From positions 6,056,553-6,120,552 of the forward strand of contig OZ020520.1 of NCBI GenBank assembly GCA_963971425.1: 64,000 bases of DNA, written 5' to 3'. The first letter of the stretch is position 1; each line of letters opens with the position of its first letter. The notes under the pieces are model-generated. The model did no database searches. It was not told the DNA's origin and was given only the letters and a program-made list of their open reading frames with translations. Made by a program: the position numbers and the translations under genes. Origin of the DNA: Bryoerythrophyllum caledonicum (taxonomy: Eukaryota > Streptophyta > Bryopsida > Pottiales > Pottiaceae). Shown here piece after piece: positions 31,593-42,900 of this stretch.

Positions 31593-32807
31593 TCACACTA
31601 ATATTTTGTCAGTCTTCGTCTCCCATTTCCCACACGCATTCTTCACCTTGTACACGGCCTGGAACACGCACTTGGTGTAGCTCACCACCGGGATCACCTC
31701 CCTGTTCCTCAAAGTACAGCTGCTTGCCTTCACGGGGCAGCTAGAGGTGAATGTGATGCGGTCCTCGTACTTGATCGTCTGGTCCTTCTTGACCTTGGCA
31801 TACGAGCAATCCACGGAGAGTTTGCGCGTGATGCTGCAGCACCCGCTCGGGCGCCTCTTGCTGTCGTACACCGACACTGGTAGGGTCTTGCCACAGTTGT
31901 CCACTGCTGTGTACTTTCTCGAGTCTGGAAGAGGCTTTCCTGGGCACAAACTAATGTCCTTAAGTGGTAAGCCATCATGGTAAAACTTCACGCCGTTCTT
32001 GACGCACTGGCACCCGGGAGGCGGGGACGAACGGGGGGGAGGAGGCGGGGACGAAAGGGGAGGAGGAGGCGGGGACGAAAGGGGAGGAGGAGGCGGGGAA
32101 GAAAGGGGAGGAGGAGGCGGGGACGAAAGGGGAGGAGGCGGAGTGTAGCAGAAATCCGCGTGGCTGAGGCCGCAGACACTGCCATCTAAGTGAACGGGTA
32201 CTGCTGGTGACGTGGCTCCTCTGGGCACAACGCAGTAGGCGTCGCAGCCCGCAAAAATGCCTTTATCCTCTTTCACCTCCACCAAAGATTCATTTGTTAT
32301 GGTGACTTTGCCATTAGCTTCGACTGAGAGCATCAGTACGGTGCCACCGTTGCAAATAACGGGGCAGTCCCCAATGCCGGGGCAGTCCACTCTGCAGATG
32401 ACGGACGCACCTGCGCAGGCAGGAAGGAACTCCGGTCTGTTGTTGCCATCGTAGGCTGTGCCTCCTCCAGGGCAGGTGAAATTGTTACTAAGAGGATCTG
32501 TCACTGAAACGATGAAACGGTCACGATTAAGCACTGTTTTAACCAAGGTGGTCGAACTTGACACAACACATGACTAAGGGAGACAGTCGAGAAGACGGGG
32601 CACGGAGGAATGGACATAGGCAGTGAGCAATAGAGTAGAGGTCAACATTGGCAATGCATGTCACAACAAACCAAACAGACAGACAAAAGGCGTTTAACAA
32701 GTGACGGCGACGTAAGATCAAGGAACAACTCATGTACAGGTCTGGCCGGCGGACAGGGCGATTCCTCCAATGGCCAAGGCCAGCAGCAGCGCGAGCTCGC
32801 TCTTCAT
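31593..32807 (-). CDS. Secreted Cys-rich/Pro-rich (extensin-like) wall glycoprotein
   Basis: Two exons: 32738-32807 and 31593-32503, joined by a 234-bp GT-AG intron (CCT|GTACAT and TTTCAG|TGAC). They total 981 nt and encode 326 residues with no interruption. Exon 1 encodes MKSELALLLALAIGGIALSA, a clear signal peptide. Mature domain 1 (to about residue 150) has around ten Cys (CPGGG, CRVDCPGIGDCPVIC, CDAYC). A rod of five SSPPPPP-type repeats follows (about 32014-32145), a canonical hydroxyproline-arabinosylation motif. Domain 2 is also Cys-rich (CQCVKNGVKFYHD, CCSITRKLSVDC, FTSSCPVKASSC). The two-globule-plus-rod plan resembles extracellular-matrix HRGPs such as pherophorins, but I do not recognise the domains. 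It is likely an apoplastic structural protein. Confidence 0.8.
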
Positions 32808-33310
32808 TGCAATTGACCGATCCGAAGCGACCGCCCCGATCGAAACGATATGTTGAATGAGGAATGCGCTGCAGAGGCTGTCGTGTGCCGACTGCTAAGT
32901 ACTCACTTAGGGGGCCTTTGTGGGACCACAAGACGTTTCCCATCCCAAAGTATCGTGATGAAACAGCCCAACGTGCACTTTGATCGCGCCGATAAGTTTG
33001 TCGTAACCTCATCTAGAGGGGTATTATTCATAGGGAAGGATAACTCATGAGTGGAATGCTGGTACACCAGTTTAGAGTCGCTCTCTACAGTATCCTTACA
33101 GAAATTAACCATTCACATACTACTTAAAGTAACGGTACTGTAGTGGTGGATGTTAATAATTCATGAGTCAACTCATGGGATGATAACTCATGAGGGCAAA
33201 CCGGTTTAGCTGCCCACGGATACTTGTATTGAGCATTTAGATGCGATTTAGCAATAAGTTAACGAGCTTCGATCTACTATTGTTCTATTTTCTGACACAG
33301 GCAACCGAGA
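32808..33310. other. Intergenic/promoter region of the glycoprotein gene
   Basis: No gene or clear core promoter motif is recognised. Three copies of AACTCATGAG or close variants occur between 33040 and 33200. Confidence 0.4.
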
Positions 33311-33536
33311 TTTCACTACAGGCGGAGAGTGTTACAATCACGTGCATATCAACAGCCTGGTGTGCAATTTGGTCATGAATATCATCGGCAGAAATAGAAA
33401 TGTGGACTTTGCCACGATCCGTGTGAAGACGTGGACAGCTTCGAAGGGATTACCAGGTCACTGTATGTACGATAGGGTTGGAAAGAAAGCTCCCGGGGAT
33501 TGCTCCCAGGACGCGCAGTCTGTACTAGTGTATTAA
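33301..33536 (+). CDS. Possible terminal exon of an unknown gene
   Basis: After a splice-acceptor-like TTTCTGACACAG the frame reads GNRDFTTGGECYNHVHINSL and then VCNLVMNIIGRNRNVDF. It ends with a stop at 33534-33536, directly at the insertion site of the adjacent MITE. Four Cys residues and the open frame suggest an extracellular domain exon. No upstream exon was found, so this is weak. Confidence 0.3.
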
Positions 33537-33888
33537 GGGGGGTTTCACACTAGGGGCCGAGCTCGAGGGGCCGAGCAAATCTAGCAATTTGATTGGCCTA
33601 GAGTTGAAAATCGGCCCGTGGGCCTTCACACTAGGGGCCAAGGGCCAAGGGCCAAAGGGCACCAAAATGCTTACATGGCAGCACTTTTTGAGAATTTTGG
33701 CGCCAATAGTTCGGCCCCTCAAGGAGAGTTTGGGTCCAACAAGAATAGAAACCCAAACTCTTGCCGAGGGGCCGAACATTTTCTCATTAAAATAATTTTA
33801 ATGATTTTTTACAACTCCAAAACTCGGCCCCTCGGCATAGTTTGGTCTTCAATGGAGTTCGGCCCTTGGGCTTAGTGAGAAACGCCCC
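33537..33888. mobile_element. Tourist-like MITE with TAA target duplication
   Basis: The 352-bp element begins GGGGGGTTTCACACTAGGGG; the other end, inverted, reads GGGGCGTTTCTCACTAAGCC. Flanks are TAA at 33534-33536 and TAA at 33889-33891. Inner palindromic words GGGGCCGAG/CTCGGCCCC recur. A TAA duplication with a G-rich TIR fits PIF/Harbinger-derived MITEs. Confidence 0.8.
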
Positions 33889-33912
33889 TAACACTTACTA
33901 CAGATGTGTTAA

Positions 33913-34836
33913 CCCCTATAGGACCACGACCACTTTCGCTCTAAAACCAGTCCAAAACTGCCACTGCCAAAAAGAGACATGAAAATCACATCTTAAAGTG
34001 AATTTTTGATTTTCAACCGTAAGATCTTCAAATAGACATCTATATAAACATTCCTTAAAATTTTGGTTGCAATCCACCACACGGATTGATAGATTTTAGT
34101 GTTTGAAGTCAAAACAATGGTTCAAGTTCTTCCCTGCGTTGAGTAGATCAGCAGACTTTGACTTCACTTTGTATCAAATTTTTGCATAGTACAAGGTCTA
34201 AATCCTATACCATTGTCTTAAGCATGATGTTATTTCCCAGCACACCAATTTTTAGAGGTAAAAAAGGGGTGTAGCATATTCAAAACAAGTGTGCAAGGAG
34301 TGGAGGTTCAAAAATTGTCATTTCACGTTTTATTTTTTTGTGAACTACGTATGTATTCAAATGATAATCCAAACGGTCAATAAGAAGGTTTGCACCATAT
34401 ATTGTTTTTGAAAAAATAAAAAGTGAAAAATATGAAGATCTCTAGGTTTTATGTAGAAAAGATGAAGTTTTTTTCCCCCGTTGCCCGACAATGTGTGAAA
34501 ATGTTTGACTTGGAATATAATGCCTTTTTACACTAAAGACAAGATTTTTTTTGAAAATTTCCAAAAAAGGAAGTATTCTTTATATGTGTGAAAAATCTCA
34601 ATGTCAATAGAAACTTTTGTCAAAATTTTTGGAGGTGCCCGGTCTCCCCACTTTTGGCTTTAAGTGGTACTAACTTTCAAACCACAAATCCAAAAAATAA
34701 AATAAAAATATGTCCACAAAGCTCTTATCAGAGGCAATCTAGAATAAAAATTTCAGAGAAAAAGGATTTTTTTTCGAATTTTAGGAACCTGCCCAAAATC
34801 AGAAATCCCCCGAAGGAGACTCTGGTCCTTTAGGGG
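33913..34836. mobile_element. TTAA-flanked MITE-like element
   Basis: The left end is CCCCTATAGGACCACG and the inverted right end is CCCCTAAAGGACCAGA. TTAA flanks both sides (33909-33912, 34837-34840). The interior is noncoding. TTAA duplication with CCC-type ends is a piggyBac-like signature (inference). Confidence 0.75.
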
Positions 34837-34840
34837 TTAA

Positions 34841-35389
34841 ACTATTGTAAATAAGTACGTTTTTCGAAGGAGCAATATTTTGATAACATATATTCAATTA
34901 TAAAACTAAGTATAGAGGTATCGTGTATATATATATATATATAGTTCTGACTGTACATATCTGGTAAAATATGTAACCTTTGGATACATATTAGAAATCA
35001 ACCTATGGGAGGTTTGAGTAGGCCAGCGCACATGAGGCAAACGAGGAGCATGCGACGTCCTATGTGAGGGCACGGAAACTACGGGTTTGCTCTAGCCAGC
35101 CCTCATGGCCCAAAGCAAATACTTCGTGCGACTTGAGCCCTCACAATTTGTTTATCTCACGTTTTGTTCCTACGGTTAATCAGCCAAGCCCAAAATTATA
35201 CATGTTAGAGGTCTACCCATCTCTCTCCTTTTCTCTCTTTCCAGGACAACGTCTCTCTCTTTTTGTCTCTCGGCAGAGTTTGTTTCTAGCTTCCCTACAG
35301 TGAGTTAGGGTTTTGTTTTCTTGGGTGATATTATGGAGGTTCCAAGGGGGGGTTTATTACCTTTATGCTTGATGAAGGGGGTGATAGTT
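34841..35389. other. Spacer with (TA)n microsatellite
   Basis: A TATATATATATATATATA run at about 34926-34943. No gene. The right part probably belongs to the flank or 5' region of Harbinger element 2. Confidence 0.5.
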
Positions 35390-35419
35390 CTCAAGGGACT
35401 TGTGGTACTTCAAATTTGA

Positions 35420-36135
35420 AGAGGGAATGGACAGAGGGGACTGTGAGGTTTCTTGTAGACTTGTGGGAGGAAAAATATTAGGAGTACAATTGCAAGCCCT
35501 TCAAGAAAGCGATTTGGCAGTCATTTGTGAACCACCTAAACACACATTTTCCCCATGAGCCTCAAAGAACTTGGCAACAGACACGTCCAAGTCGAACAAG
35601 ATGTACTCAACGTACCAGGAGAAGGTGAAGCAAGAAGAGACTGGAGCTTGAGCGTCAACTTGGACACCATGGTATGAACTTTTTGATAACATTTTGGTGG
35701 TACCGCAAAAATCAATGGTGTGCCTCATGGTGTTAATCGGGGAGTTCTATTATTGCTTTCTGAGACTTTTGTTTTCAGTGATGATGATGAGTGCAATTTG
35801 CCTATCCCTTCTCTTCATCCTTCTGCTCGAAATATTGCTTCTTCATAGTCTCCATGCAGTGAGGCGGTTAAGCAACCGGGATGTGAAGGACAAGTGAATT
35901 GAAATGCATGAAAAAAGAGGAGGGAATTGGCTATGGGAGAGGAATCCATTGTCTCTACCATTAATAATCTTCCCAAGGGTATTCTCGAGGTGGAGAAGAT
36001 GAAATTGCAACTCACGGAGAAAATGATAGATAATGAGAGAGTAGGTGAGGAAGATGTTGATGAAGGGGCAACTACAAATGGCAGCTTTATTTGCTGAAGT
36101 ATTGAAGGCCAAGGACTCTTCCGGGAGTTCTAAAT
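35420..36135 (+). pseudogene. Harbinger 2 Myb/SANT-like partner, decayed
   Basis: KREWTEGTVRFLVDLWEEKY is followed by a TAG, then CKPFKKAIWQSFVNHLN and TWQQ, and a frameshift to KMYSTYQEKVKQEETGA. This is a trihelix-like DNA-binding domain. After a probable intron, a C-terminal helix (EESIVSTINNLPKGILEVEK) is readable at about 35935-36030. Stop and frameshift make it nonfunctional. Confidence 0.55.
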
Positions 36136-36458
36136 AGGTTTTGCATCTTCAATGTCGTTTATTTTTTTGGAATTGAGGGCATTGGACTGTTAATTCCAAT
36201 CTTGTATGGAAATTGTTTGAATTTGGTTTGGACTTGGTTCAATTTGTTCCAAATTTCATAACATTGGATAAAAGACTTTTTTTTCAATGATTTACATGCA
36301 TAAGTGTATTTGAATCCAAAGATTAGACAAAATGCCAGCAAATTGTAATCATTGTAATCATTCATCGTTAGAATTTTCTAGAACCCGTTGCCTGAAGAAT
36401 TGTTGCCTAAGTATCTCTCCTTGGCGTTTTGCATGTTCTCCCTCCTATCCACTAGTAA

Positions 36459-37632
36459 TTGTGCATTCCCAAATCCAACATGTGTATCTCTTCAAAAATC
36501 GGCATTAATCACATGAGGCTCATGCTAGTTCAACATCTCACAATAGTTGTGAAACCAACAACAAGCTATTGTAATCCTAGCACCTCTATCAACTCTAGAA
36601 TTAAAGTTTTTTACAATTCTCCATCTGTTCTTCAATGTCCCAAATGCTTGCTCAATCACAACTCTTCTAGAATTCATGGAATTATCACATCTTTTCTTCT
36701 CCATATCATTGGAAGCCTTCTAATTTCTCATCAAATACGTGCGAATGAGGTAAGCAACATCTCCAATCAAATACAGAGTACACATGGTACCTACAACCAA
36801 GTCCACAGGTTCTTATAAATCCTCTCGTTTCCTCAGACCCTTGTACAAGCTGGACACTTTGAATTGTCCACCATCATGTACTCATCCACGTTGGCCGACA
36901 CACACATTCCAATAGATTTTATGTGAATCACAAACTCCTTGCGATACAATTGAATGAAATTATTTCCTATTGACAAAATCACTAGCCAATGATGTTACTC
37001 TTCTACTTGGATTTTTTGCTAATGGGATGTGTGTACCATCAATTGCTCCACATATATTGGGCAATCCTATCAACTCTTTGAAATCCAAGATGATGCTTTG
37101 AAGATGGGCTTCACTTCGGATGCTAATGCAAATGGCTAAATAATTTGTAATTATCAATAAATATAACGCAAACAATGTCAACACACTTTCTAATGGTTGA
37201 AGCTCCAATCTTAAAACGATCTACCATGTGTTCTAGACTATGTCCATGTGCAAATCTATAAATTATACATGCCACAATTTTTTTAATTTCCATTTGTAGA
37301 CTCACTTGATTGACACACATACATCTCAAAAAATGAGTCAACATATTCAACAAATTTTCAAATGCACCAAAATCCATCCTACAAAACTTCTTGAATTTGT
37401 TGTCGTGCAATTCATTAGTTGTTCTCCACACTACTCTTTCCACCAAGTTCCAATGTGTTGATTGCCTAGGTTCCACCCAAAACAATTGAGGAGGATTGGG
37501 TTTCTTTCTCAAGCCAAGCAACAACAAAAATAATAAAAAATAAAACCCCATTGAAGTTCCACCACCAAAATTCAATACCTCCCAAGCGCTTGATTTGTAA
37601 TCCAAGGAGTTGCTCATAACCATAGAGAGCAT
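36459..37632 (-). pseudogene. Harbinger 2 DDE transposase, decayed
   Basis: Reading the reverse strand with frameshifts: LVERVVWRTTNELHDNKFKK, IVACIIYRFAHGHSLEHMVD, then (frame change near 37200) GLPNICGAIDGTHIPLAKNP with the first Asp. HSIVSQGVCDSHKIYWNVC leads to a stop before VHDGGQFK (second Asp). LIGDVAYLIRTYL and SRRVVIEQAFGTLKNRW (Glu) follow. The DDE residues are recognisable; several stops and shifts disable it. Confidence 0.75.
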
Positions 37633-38108
37633 TATTCATATGAGCACAACTTGAGCACAAAAAGAGGGCTCCATATTGACCGATAGAATTAAAAATGTGG
37701 CACTCAAAACTTAAAAAAAGGGAAAGCTTAAAAGCCTTACAATAAACACCAAGTGGAAGTCCCACAAAAAAAACACTCCTCAATATATATATTACTGTTT
37801 ACAAAAGAAAATAATAAAAAAACAAATATACATACTAAGAAAAAACCACAAAGTTCAAGCTCTCCATAGCTCTCTCAAGCTTCCCCAAGCTCCTCTAAAA
37901 GTTGCTCCCAGATATTGAATTTCGCACAGTAGAGATTGAATGAGAATTCAACCTTGGTGGACCCAAAAACGAGCTTGTAAAGTCAACGTGGCTGTAAAAA
38001 TTGAATGGCACGTTGGACGAGGGTGGGGTCCGCCAATTTATTGGATGTCCCAGCCCTCATGGCCTGCATATGCACAGGCCTAGCGTAAACGTATGGAAGG
38101 ATACTGTA

Positions 38109-39447
38109 CAATACCCTCCCATAAGTATACGTATTTCACAGTTTTGGTGCCGCTGACCAAAGCACAATAAAGAAATTACAAAAAAAAATCTCAAAATTTC
38201 GCGTTACTCAATGCTAATAATTGTACAATGGTGGTGTTTGGCATCTCTCCTTTCTATCAAATTCATAAACCACAACCCTAATTGCAAATCTAAGTCAAAA
38301 AATTACAAAAATCACCAACGAGTGTGGCCACCATGTGCAGCACAAACATCTCTCATTCTTTCTAGCAAAGATGCAACCAACAATTCAAGCTTGCTTTGAG
38401 GGATTTCCATCCACTCTGCCTCTACAGCCACCTACATCTGTGCTTGATTTTTGGGCCTACTTTTCTATTGCACAACATCTTTCAGCAACTTCCACATGTT
38501 TTCGATGGGCTTCAAGTCAGGCGAGTTTGGTGGCCATATAATTTTCTCAATTCTATGAGTCTCTCTCCAATTTGTTGCAATCTTACTCCTATGAACAGGA
38601 GCACCATCTTCCACAAGCACTAACCTACTAGTATCCTCTTGTGCATCTAGAAACGGACCTAAAACCCCATTATAAGCAACTTCGACAAAATCTATAGCAT
38701 TGCGCTTACTAGAAGACATTGCAATCAAATCAAGTTTGTGGGTTGCTCTAAATCCTTACCAAATCATCACAGAAGTGCGTCCTGACTTGAATGTTGGTGT
38801 TACACATTCCGATTTGAAGCGCTCACCCGACTTTTGCCACATAGTAACTTGTCGAAAACTCTTGCCTAGCTTGAATGTCGACTCGTCGGTCCAAATCACC
38901 TTCTTCCACTCCTCAAATGTCCAATTTTGATGTTGCAAAGCAAACTTGAGCCTTCTACGTTTATGATCATCACTCAAGAATGGCTTTTTTTGTGCTACTG
39001 GATTGTAAAAACCAACTTGATGGAGCGTTTGCCTAATGATCAAGGTGCCCACATTTAGACCACGACGATTCGTAATATCCGCTAGTGCTTGTCTACGATC
39101 TATTTTCAAAGTACGAGTCACAACTCTGACACTACGTTCTGACCATTTTCGTGGACGCCTAATAGACTTATGGCCTTGCACAGTCCCACGAAGCTTAAAC
39201 CGCTTGATAACAGTATAAATAGTCATTTTGGAGTGACCTAATTTGCCTACAATTTCTTCACCTTTTGCACCAGCTTGGTGCATTCCAACTATACAAGATA
39301 GTTCATTTACACCTAAGCAACGAGTCTTCATAGTTTCAACAAACCCTAAAAAGCAATGAGTGAAAATTAAGCAATTGAAGTCTGTCGACTGTGAAAGGGG
39401 AGAGAAGCAGTGAAGGAAAAAATATGTATACTTATGGGAGTGTATTG
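38109..39447 (-). mobile_element. Tc1/mariner element with TIRs and TA duplication
   Basis: 1339 bp. The left end CAATACCCTCCCATAAGTAT matches the inverted right end CAATACACTCCCATAAGTAT (about 23 of 25 bases). TA flanks both ends (38107-38108 and 39448-39449). It contains one transposase gene on the reverse strand. Confidence 0.92.
38312..39331 (-). pseudogene. Tc1/mariner transposase, three in-frame stops
   Basis: From ATG 39331 the frame runs about 340 codons to 38312. Paired helix-turn-helix N-terminus: LSCIVGMHQAGAKGEEIVGK and GHKSIRRPRKWSERSVR. Catalytic motifs are VIWTDESTFKLGK (Asp), RLVLVEDGAPVHRSKIA (Asp) and PPNSPDLKPIENMWKLLKDV (Glu; DD34E-like). The C-terminal LVASLLERMRDV and GGHTRW are typical. 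Interruptions are TAA at 38756-38758 (after SVMIW), TAG at 38465-38467 and one more TAG 11 codons later. No frameshift, so decay is recent. Confidence 0.88.
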
Positions 39448-39449
39448 TA

Positions 39450-40590
39450 CATTAGTGAAGAACCCTTTTGAACCGACTTCAGAAAAAACGCCGATGAGTT
39501 AGTGGTAGCCTAATCTTGAAGTGGGACTGTAGTGGTAGACGTAAATATGGAATGATGATCAGGCACAAACGGATCAGTGAATATTTTTTGGGAGTGGCAT
39601 ACCAGTTCACTTGCACACATAACACTTGAGTTGAGCATCCACGATCTGCGTTTCAGCATCAAGTCAACACTTGAATTTACTTTTTCTATTATTTACTTGT
39701 CTTCGATTAATTGGCACAAATCTAACATATAAGTTGATGGCAAATCACTTCACTTTTGTCTCCGCTGCAGCCGAGTTCTTTCTTCGAGTCTGTCACAACC
39801 ATGTATAGTAAGTCATAAGAGATAGGAACGTCAATAGATGCCGGAGCATTCATCGACATGTATGGAAGGCCCCGTTTTAGCAACTCGTAAGGAATATGGG
39901 AATCAAGTGAAGCATGATACGTGCCACAACATGGAGACAGCGAAATGATCACTATGCATGTCACCTCTACAAGCTCCTTTAGTAACTCGGCAAACTTCGG
40001 CGTGGTAAAAAAATTATTGTTAAGTCCCAATCCATTGGTTCATCATGTGGTTGATGAGGTGGTTGAGCATGAACCGCAGCAAATGATTTTCTGTTGCAAC
40101 ACCTGTTGAGCATTGCAATGGCTAGAAGAGTGCATCAACTAGACAAGTTCGAAAAAGCCAATTCACTTTCTGGTAGTTGTTGTGATCATGGAAAAATTCA
40201 GCTTATGCCACTTATGGCGCCTTCTTAGTCCTTGAGGCCCTTGTTGCTAGGAGACACACGAACAACAAAGAGCTTCAAGAAATCAATCAAAATGTAGAAC
40301 AACGCTTTGACATTCTTTCTTATGGGAGCTGATATTTATTAGCGTTTTGCGTAAGGCAAAAACTACACCTTCCAATTTCAAGGCCCGGTGTATCATTGAA
40401 TGGGCAATTTCTTGCCAATAGATGGAGAGAAGTACAAATTTGCACAGCAGTATATTGCGGATAACCACGCAACTCTAAATTGTCAAATAGAAAATTTTGA
40501 GAGTTTGGATTGTAGTATAATGGAGTTGCTCCTAAACATATAACCGGAGCACATCCCTTCTGCACGAATTTAGAAAGTGTTTGTCAACGA
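39450..40590. other. No confident gene
   Basis: A reverse-strand ORF at 39722-40030 (VTCIVIISLSPCCGTYHASL) has no recognised domain. 40100-40590 probably belongs to the 5' part of the adjacent Helitron ORF but is too broken to read. Confidence 0.4.
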
Positions 40591-42189
40591 TTGATTGATA
40601 AACCGGCCGTGGACTTACATCTCCATTTATTAACTTTGAAAAAACATGTTCGAAAAAGGTACAACACGCCCATAATAGATCAGGTTGATGCGATTGTGGT
40701 TGCTAATGGCCATGATGGGGGGATGTTAGACATGGATATAGTTATCAAGAGGGTGGATGGGCGACTTCAACAAATCTCAACTTTGCATTCTCCATATTAT
40801 TCACAAATGCAATACATGCTCATCTTTCCAGACAGCCACCAAGGATGGTCTACAAACATCCAATTGAAAAACTTTAAAGATAAAGACGTCAAGTTTGCAG
40901 AAGTAGATCCAAATGATACGAAAAGTAGGGCAAGGAAAATTAAAGAGAGTGGCGGAAATGCAATTTTATGCGTACATGTTTCACCAGCGTGATCGTGACA
41001 ACCACATATTCCATGTTGGTCATTTGCTACATTAGTACATGGTGGACACATGGGCATGCCTTGAACTAGACCACTTGAAGTTCTTTAGGGATATTCAAAA
41101 GGCCTTGCAAAGCGAAATTTGCAACGAAATGATAGATGTTCTAGATGTAGGCGACCATGATCCGGCACAAATGAGTCAAAGCTTGATGTTACCATAGTAT
41201 TTTTTGGAAGGCTTCCTTCAAATGAATGAATTCTATTAGGACAATATGACCATGGAAGGCACGTTGAAAAGGCCAAACTATTTTGTGATGTTTATTTGTA
41301 ATTTGAAATGGTTTAAGACCACAATAGAGCTCAAACCTCGACAGAGAACACAAGACTAGCTGGATTTTGTTGCACGTATTTTCAACTTAAAATTTCAAGA
41401 GATGATGGCAAATTTCAAAGGCCGCAGAGTGTACATTATGGTAAAGGGTATTTCAGTCAATATGGAATAATTTAGCTTCCACCATCCAATCTATTATTGT
41501 CTCAACACATGATGAAAGACCTAATCAACGCTATTTACTACAAAGTTGCAATTTGCATCGGCGGAACGGACATTTACATGAGTTAGACTATCGTTGCAGC
41601 ACACAACAAAGAAGTGGCAAGAATCAACATTGTTGTGTTCAACATGGTACCTAGAGGAAGTCAAATTATATTCAACGCTCACAAGATGGATGATGAAGAA
41701 GGCGTTGATGTGATTCCATTGACATTCTTGGATATGCTGGAAGTCAACGAGCGGCCACTACATGAGTTTATCCTTAATCCTTTAACGCTAATATGGCTAT
41801 AACTGATGGAGAATCTATGAGTGTAATACATGTTATTCTACATAATCTCTTACGCTTGTAGATTTGACCATCAGCCATTGTCAACTCGATGTTAAAGGGT
41901 TAAAGTTGGTACATTGGTGATGCTTTTGTGCAATTTAGAACCATCAAACAGACTACACAATAGTACCAGACCAATCGTCGGCCACTACATCACCCGAGTA
42001 GATGAGGCGGAAGTCCTCACATGTGAATGTGCGGGCCACGTGGCTTTCAAACTAAAGATTCTTTTGGACACTGAGAGCTCCGGACTTCTTTACACATTAT
42101 TTAATTATTTTCCAATTTGCAAGCATTTTCCTGTCCACAACGCTGATATCATGACATCAACAAGTCAGAAAGGCAAATGGTTTGCAAAG
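40591..42189 (+). pseudogene. Helitron Rep/helicase remnant
   Basis: 40591-40850 encodes KRYNTPIIDQVDAIVVANG and LQQISTLHSPYYSQMQYML followed by IFPDSHQGW, the conserved N-terminal Helitron segment. 40960-41450, with stops and shifts, gives HQRDRDN, YMVDTWACLELDHLKFFRD and ICNLKW, equivalent to the Rep region. 41614-41790 (MDDEEGVDVIPLTFLDMLE) and 41905-42150 (VMLLCNLEPSNRLHNSTRPI, then FPICKHFPVHNADIM) match the helicase C-terminal region. Multiple stops, frameshifts and a small insertion near 41780-41905 show heavy decay. Confidence 0.75.
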
Positions 42190-42900
42190 TTAACCCCTAA
42201 ATTTCCTTGACAATTTCACACCAAAAACACATAAAGCTTATCAATTTCAATGCAATGTATTAGGAAGGATCAAAGAATTTTATTTCTTGTTTAAACCGTA
42301 AGATCTCAATTAAGATTTATTTTATTACATACTCTCAAAATTTTCATCAGCTTTGACCGCACAGATTGAAAGATTATAGTGTTTGAAGTAGACAAAATGG
42401 TTCAGTTTCTTCCTTATGATGAGGGGATCAACAAACATTGACTTCACTTGGAATCAAATTTTTGTACAACACAAGGTCTAAAATTTCATATCATCTTGTT
42501 GATCATGATATTAGCTCCTTACACACCAATTATTAGAGGTAGAGAAGGGTTGTAGCATATTCAAAACAATTGTGCAAGGATTTGAGGTTCAAAATGTGCT
42601 AATTCCAGTTAAGTTTTTTGTGAACTTATCATGTTTTAGAATGATAATCAGAATGGTCAATACAAAGGCTTACACTTACATCTTCTAGTAGAAAAAATAA
42701 AAAGTAAAGTATATGAATATCTTTAAGTTTAATGTGGAAAAGCAGGGGAAAAAAATTGGATTATTGCTCGACAACTTGCGGCAATGTGTAAAATAGTTTG
42801 ACTTGGAATAAAATACAATTTTTCACTAAAGACAGTAAAAAATTTGACGATATGAAAGGAAATAATATTGCTTGCTTTTATTGAAAACCTTGCATTTAAT
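42190..42900. mobile_element. Truncated TTAA-family element
   Basis: TTAA then CCCCTAAATTTCC starts at 42190, and the interior resembles 34060-34600 (GTAGCATATTCAAAACAA). No inverted right end was found; the copy breaks near an AGAAGAAGAAGAA stretch at 42915. Confidence 0.5.

Larger units (their letters stand above)
35390..37640. mobile_element. PIF/Harbinger element 2 (two-gene, decayed)
   Basis: A forward Myb/SANT-like remnant (35420-36135) and a convergent reverse-strand transposase remnant (36459-37632) repeat the architecture of element 1. The sequences are clearly different families. TIRs were not identified. Confidence 0.65.

Noticed and set aside
35095..38065. Shared CCAGCCCTCATGGCC near both ends of Harbinger element 2 as possible TIR
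   Set aside because: The two occurrences are in the same orientation and interior to different contexts, so they are not inverted terminal repeats.
39722..40030. Reverse-strand 102-codon ORF
   Set aside because: Composition looks protein-like but there is no recognisable domain or exon partner; left as unassigned spacer.
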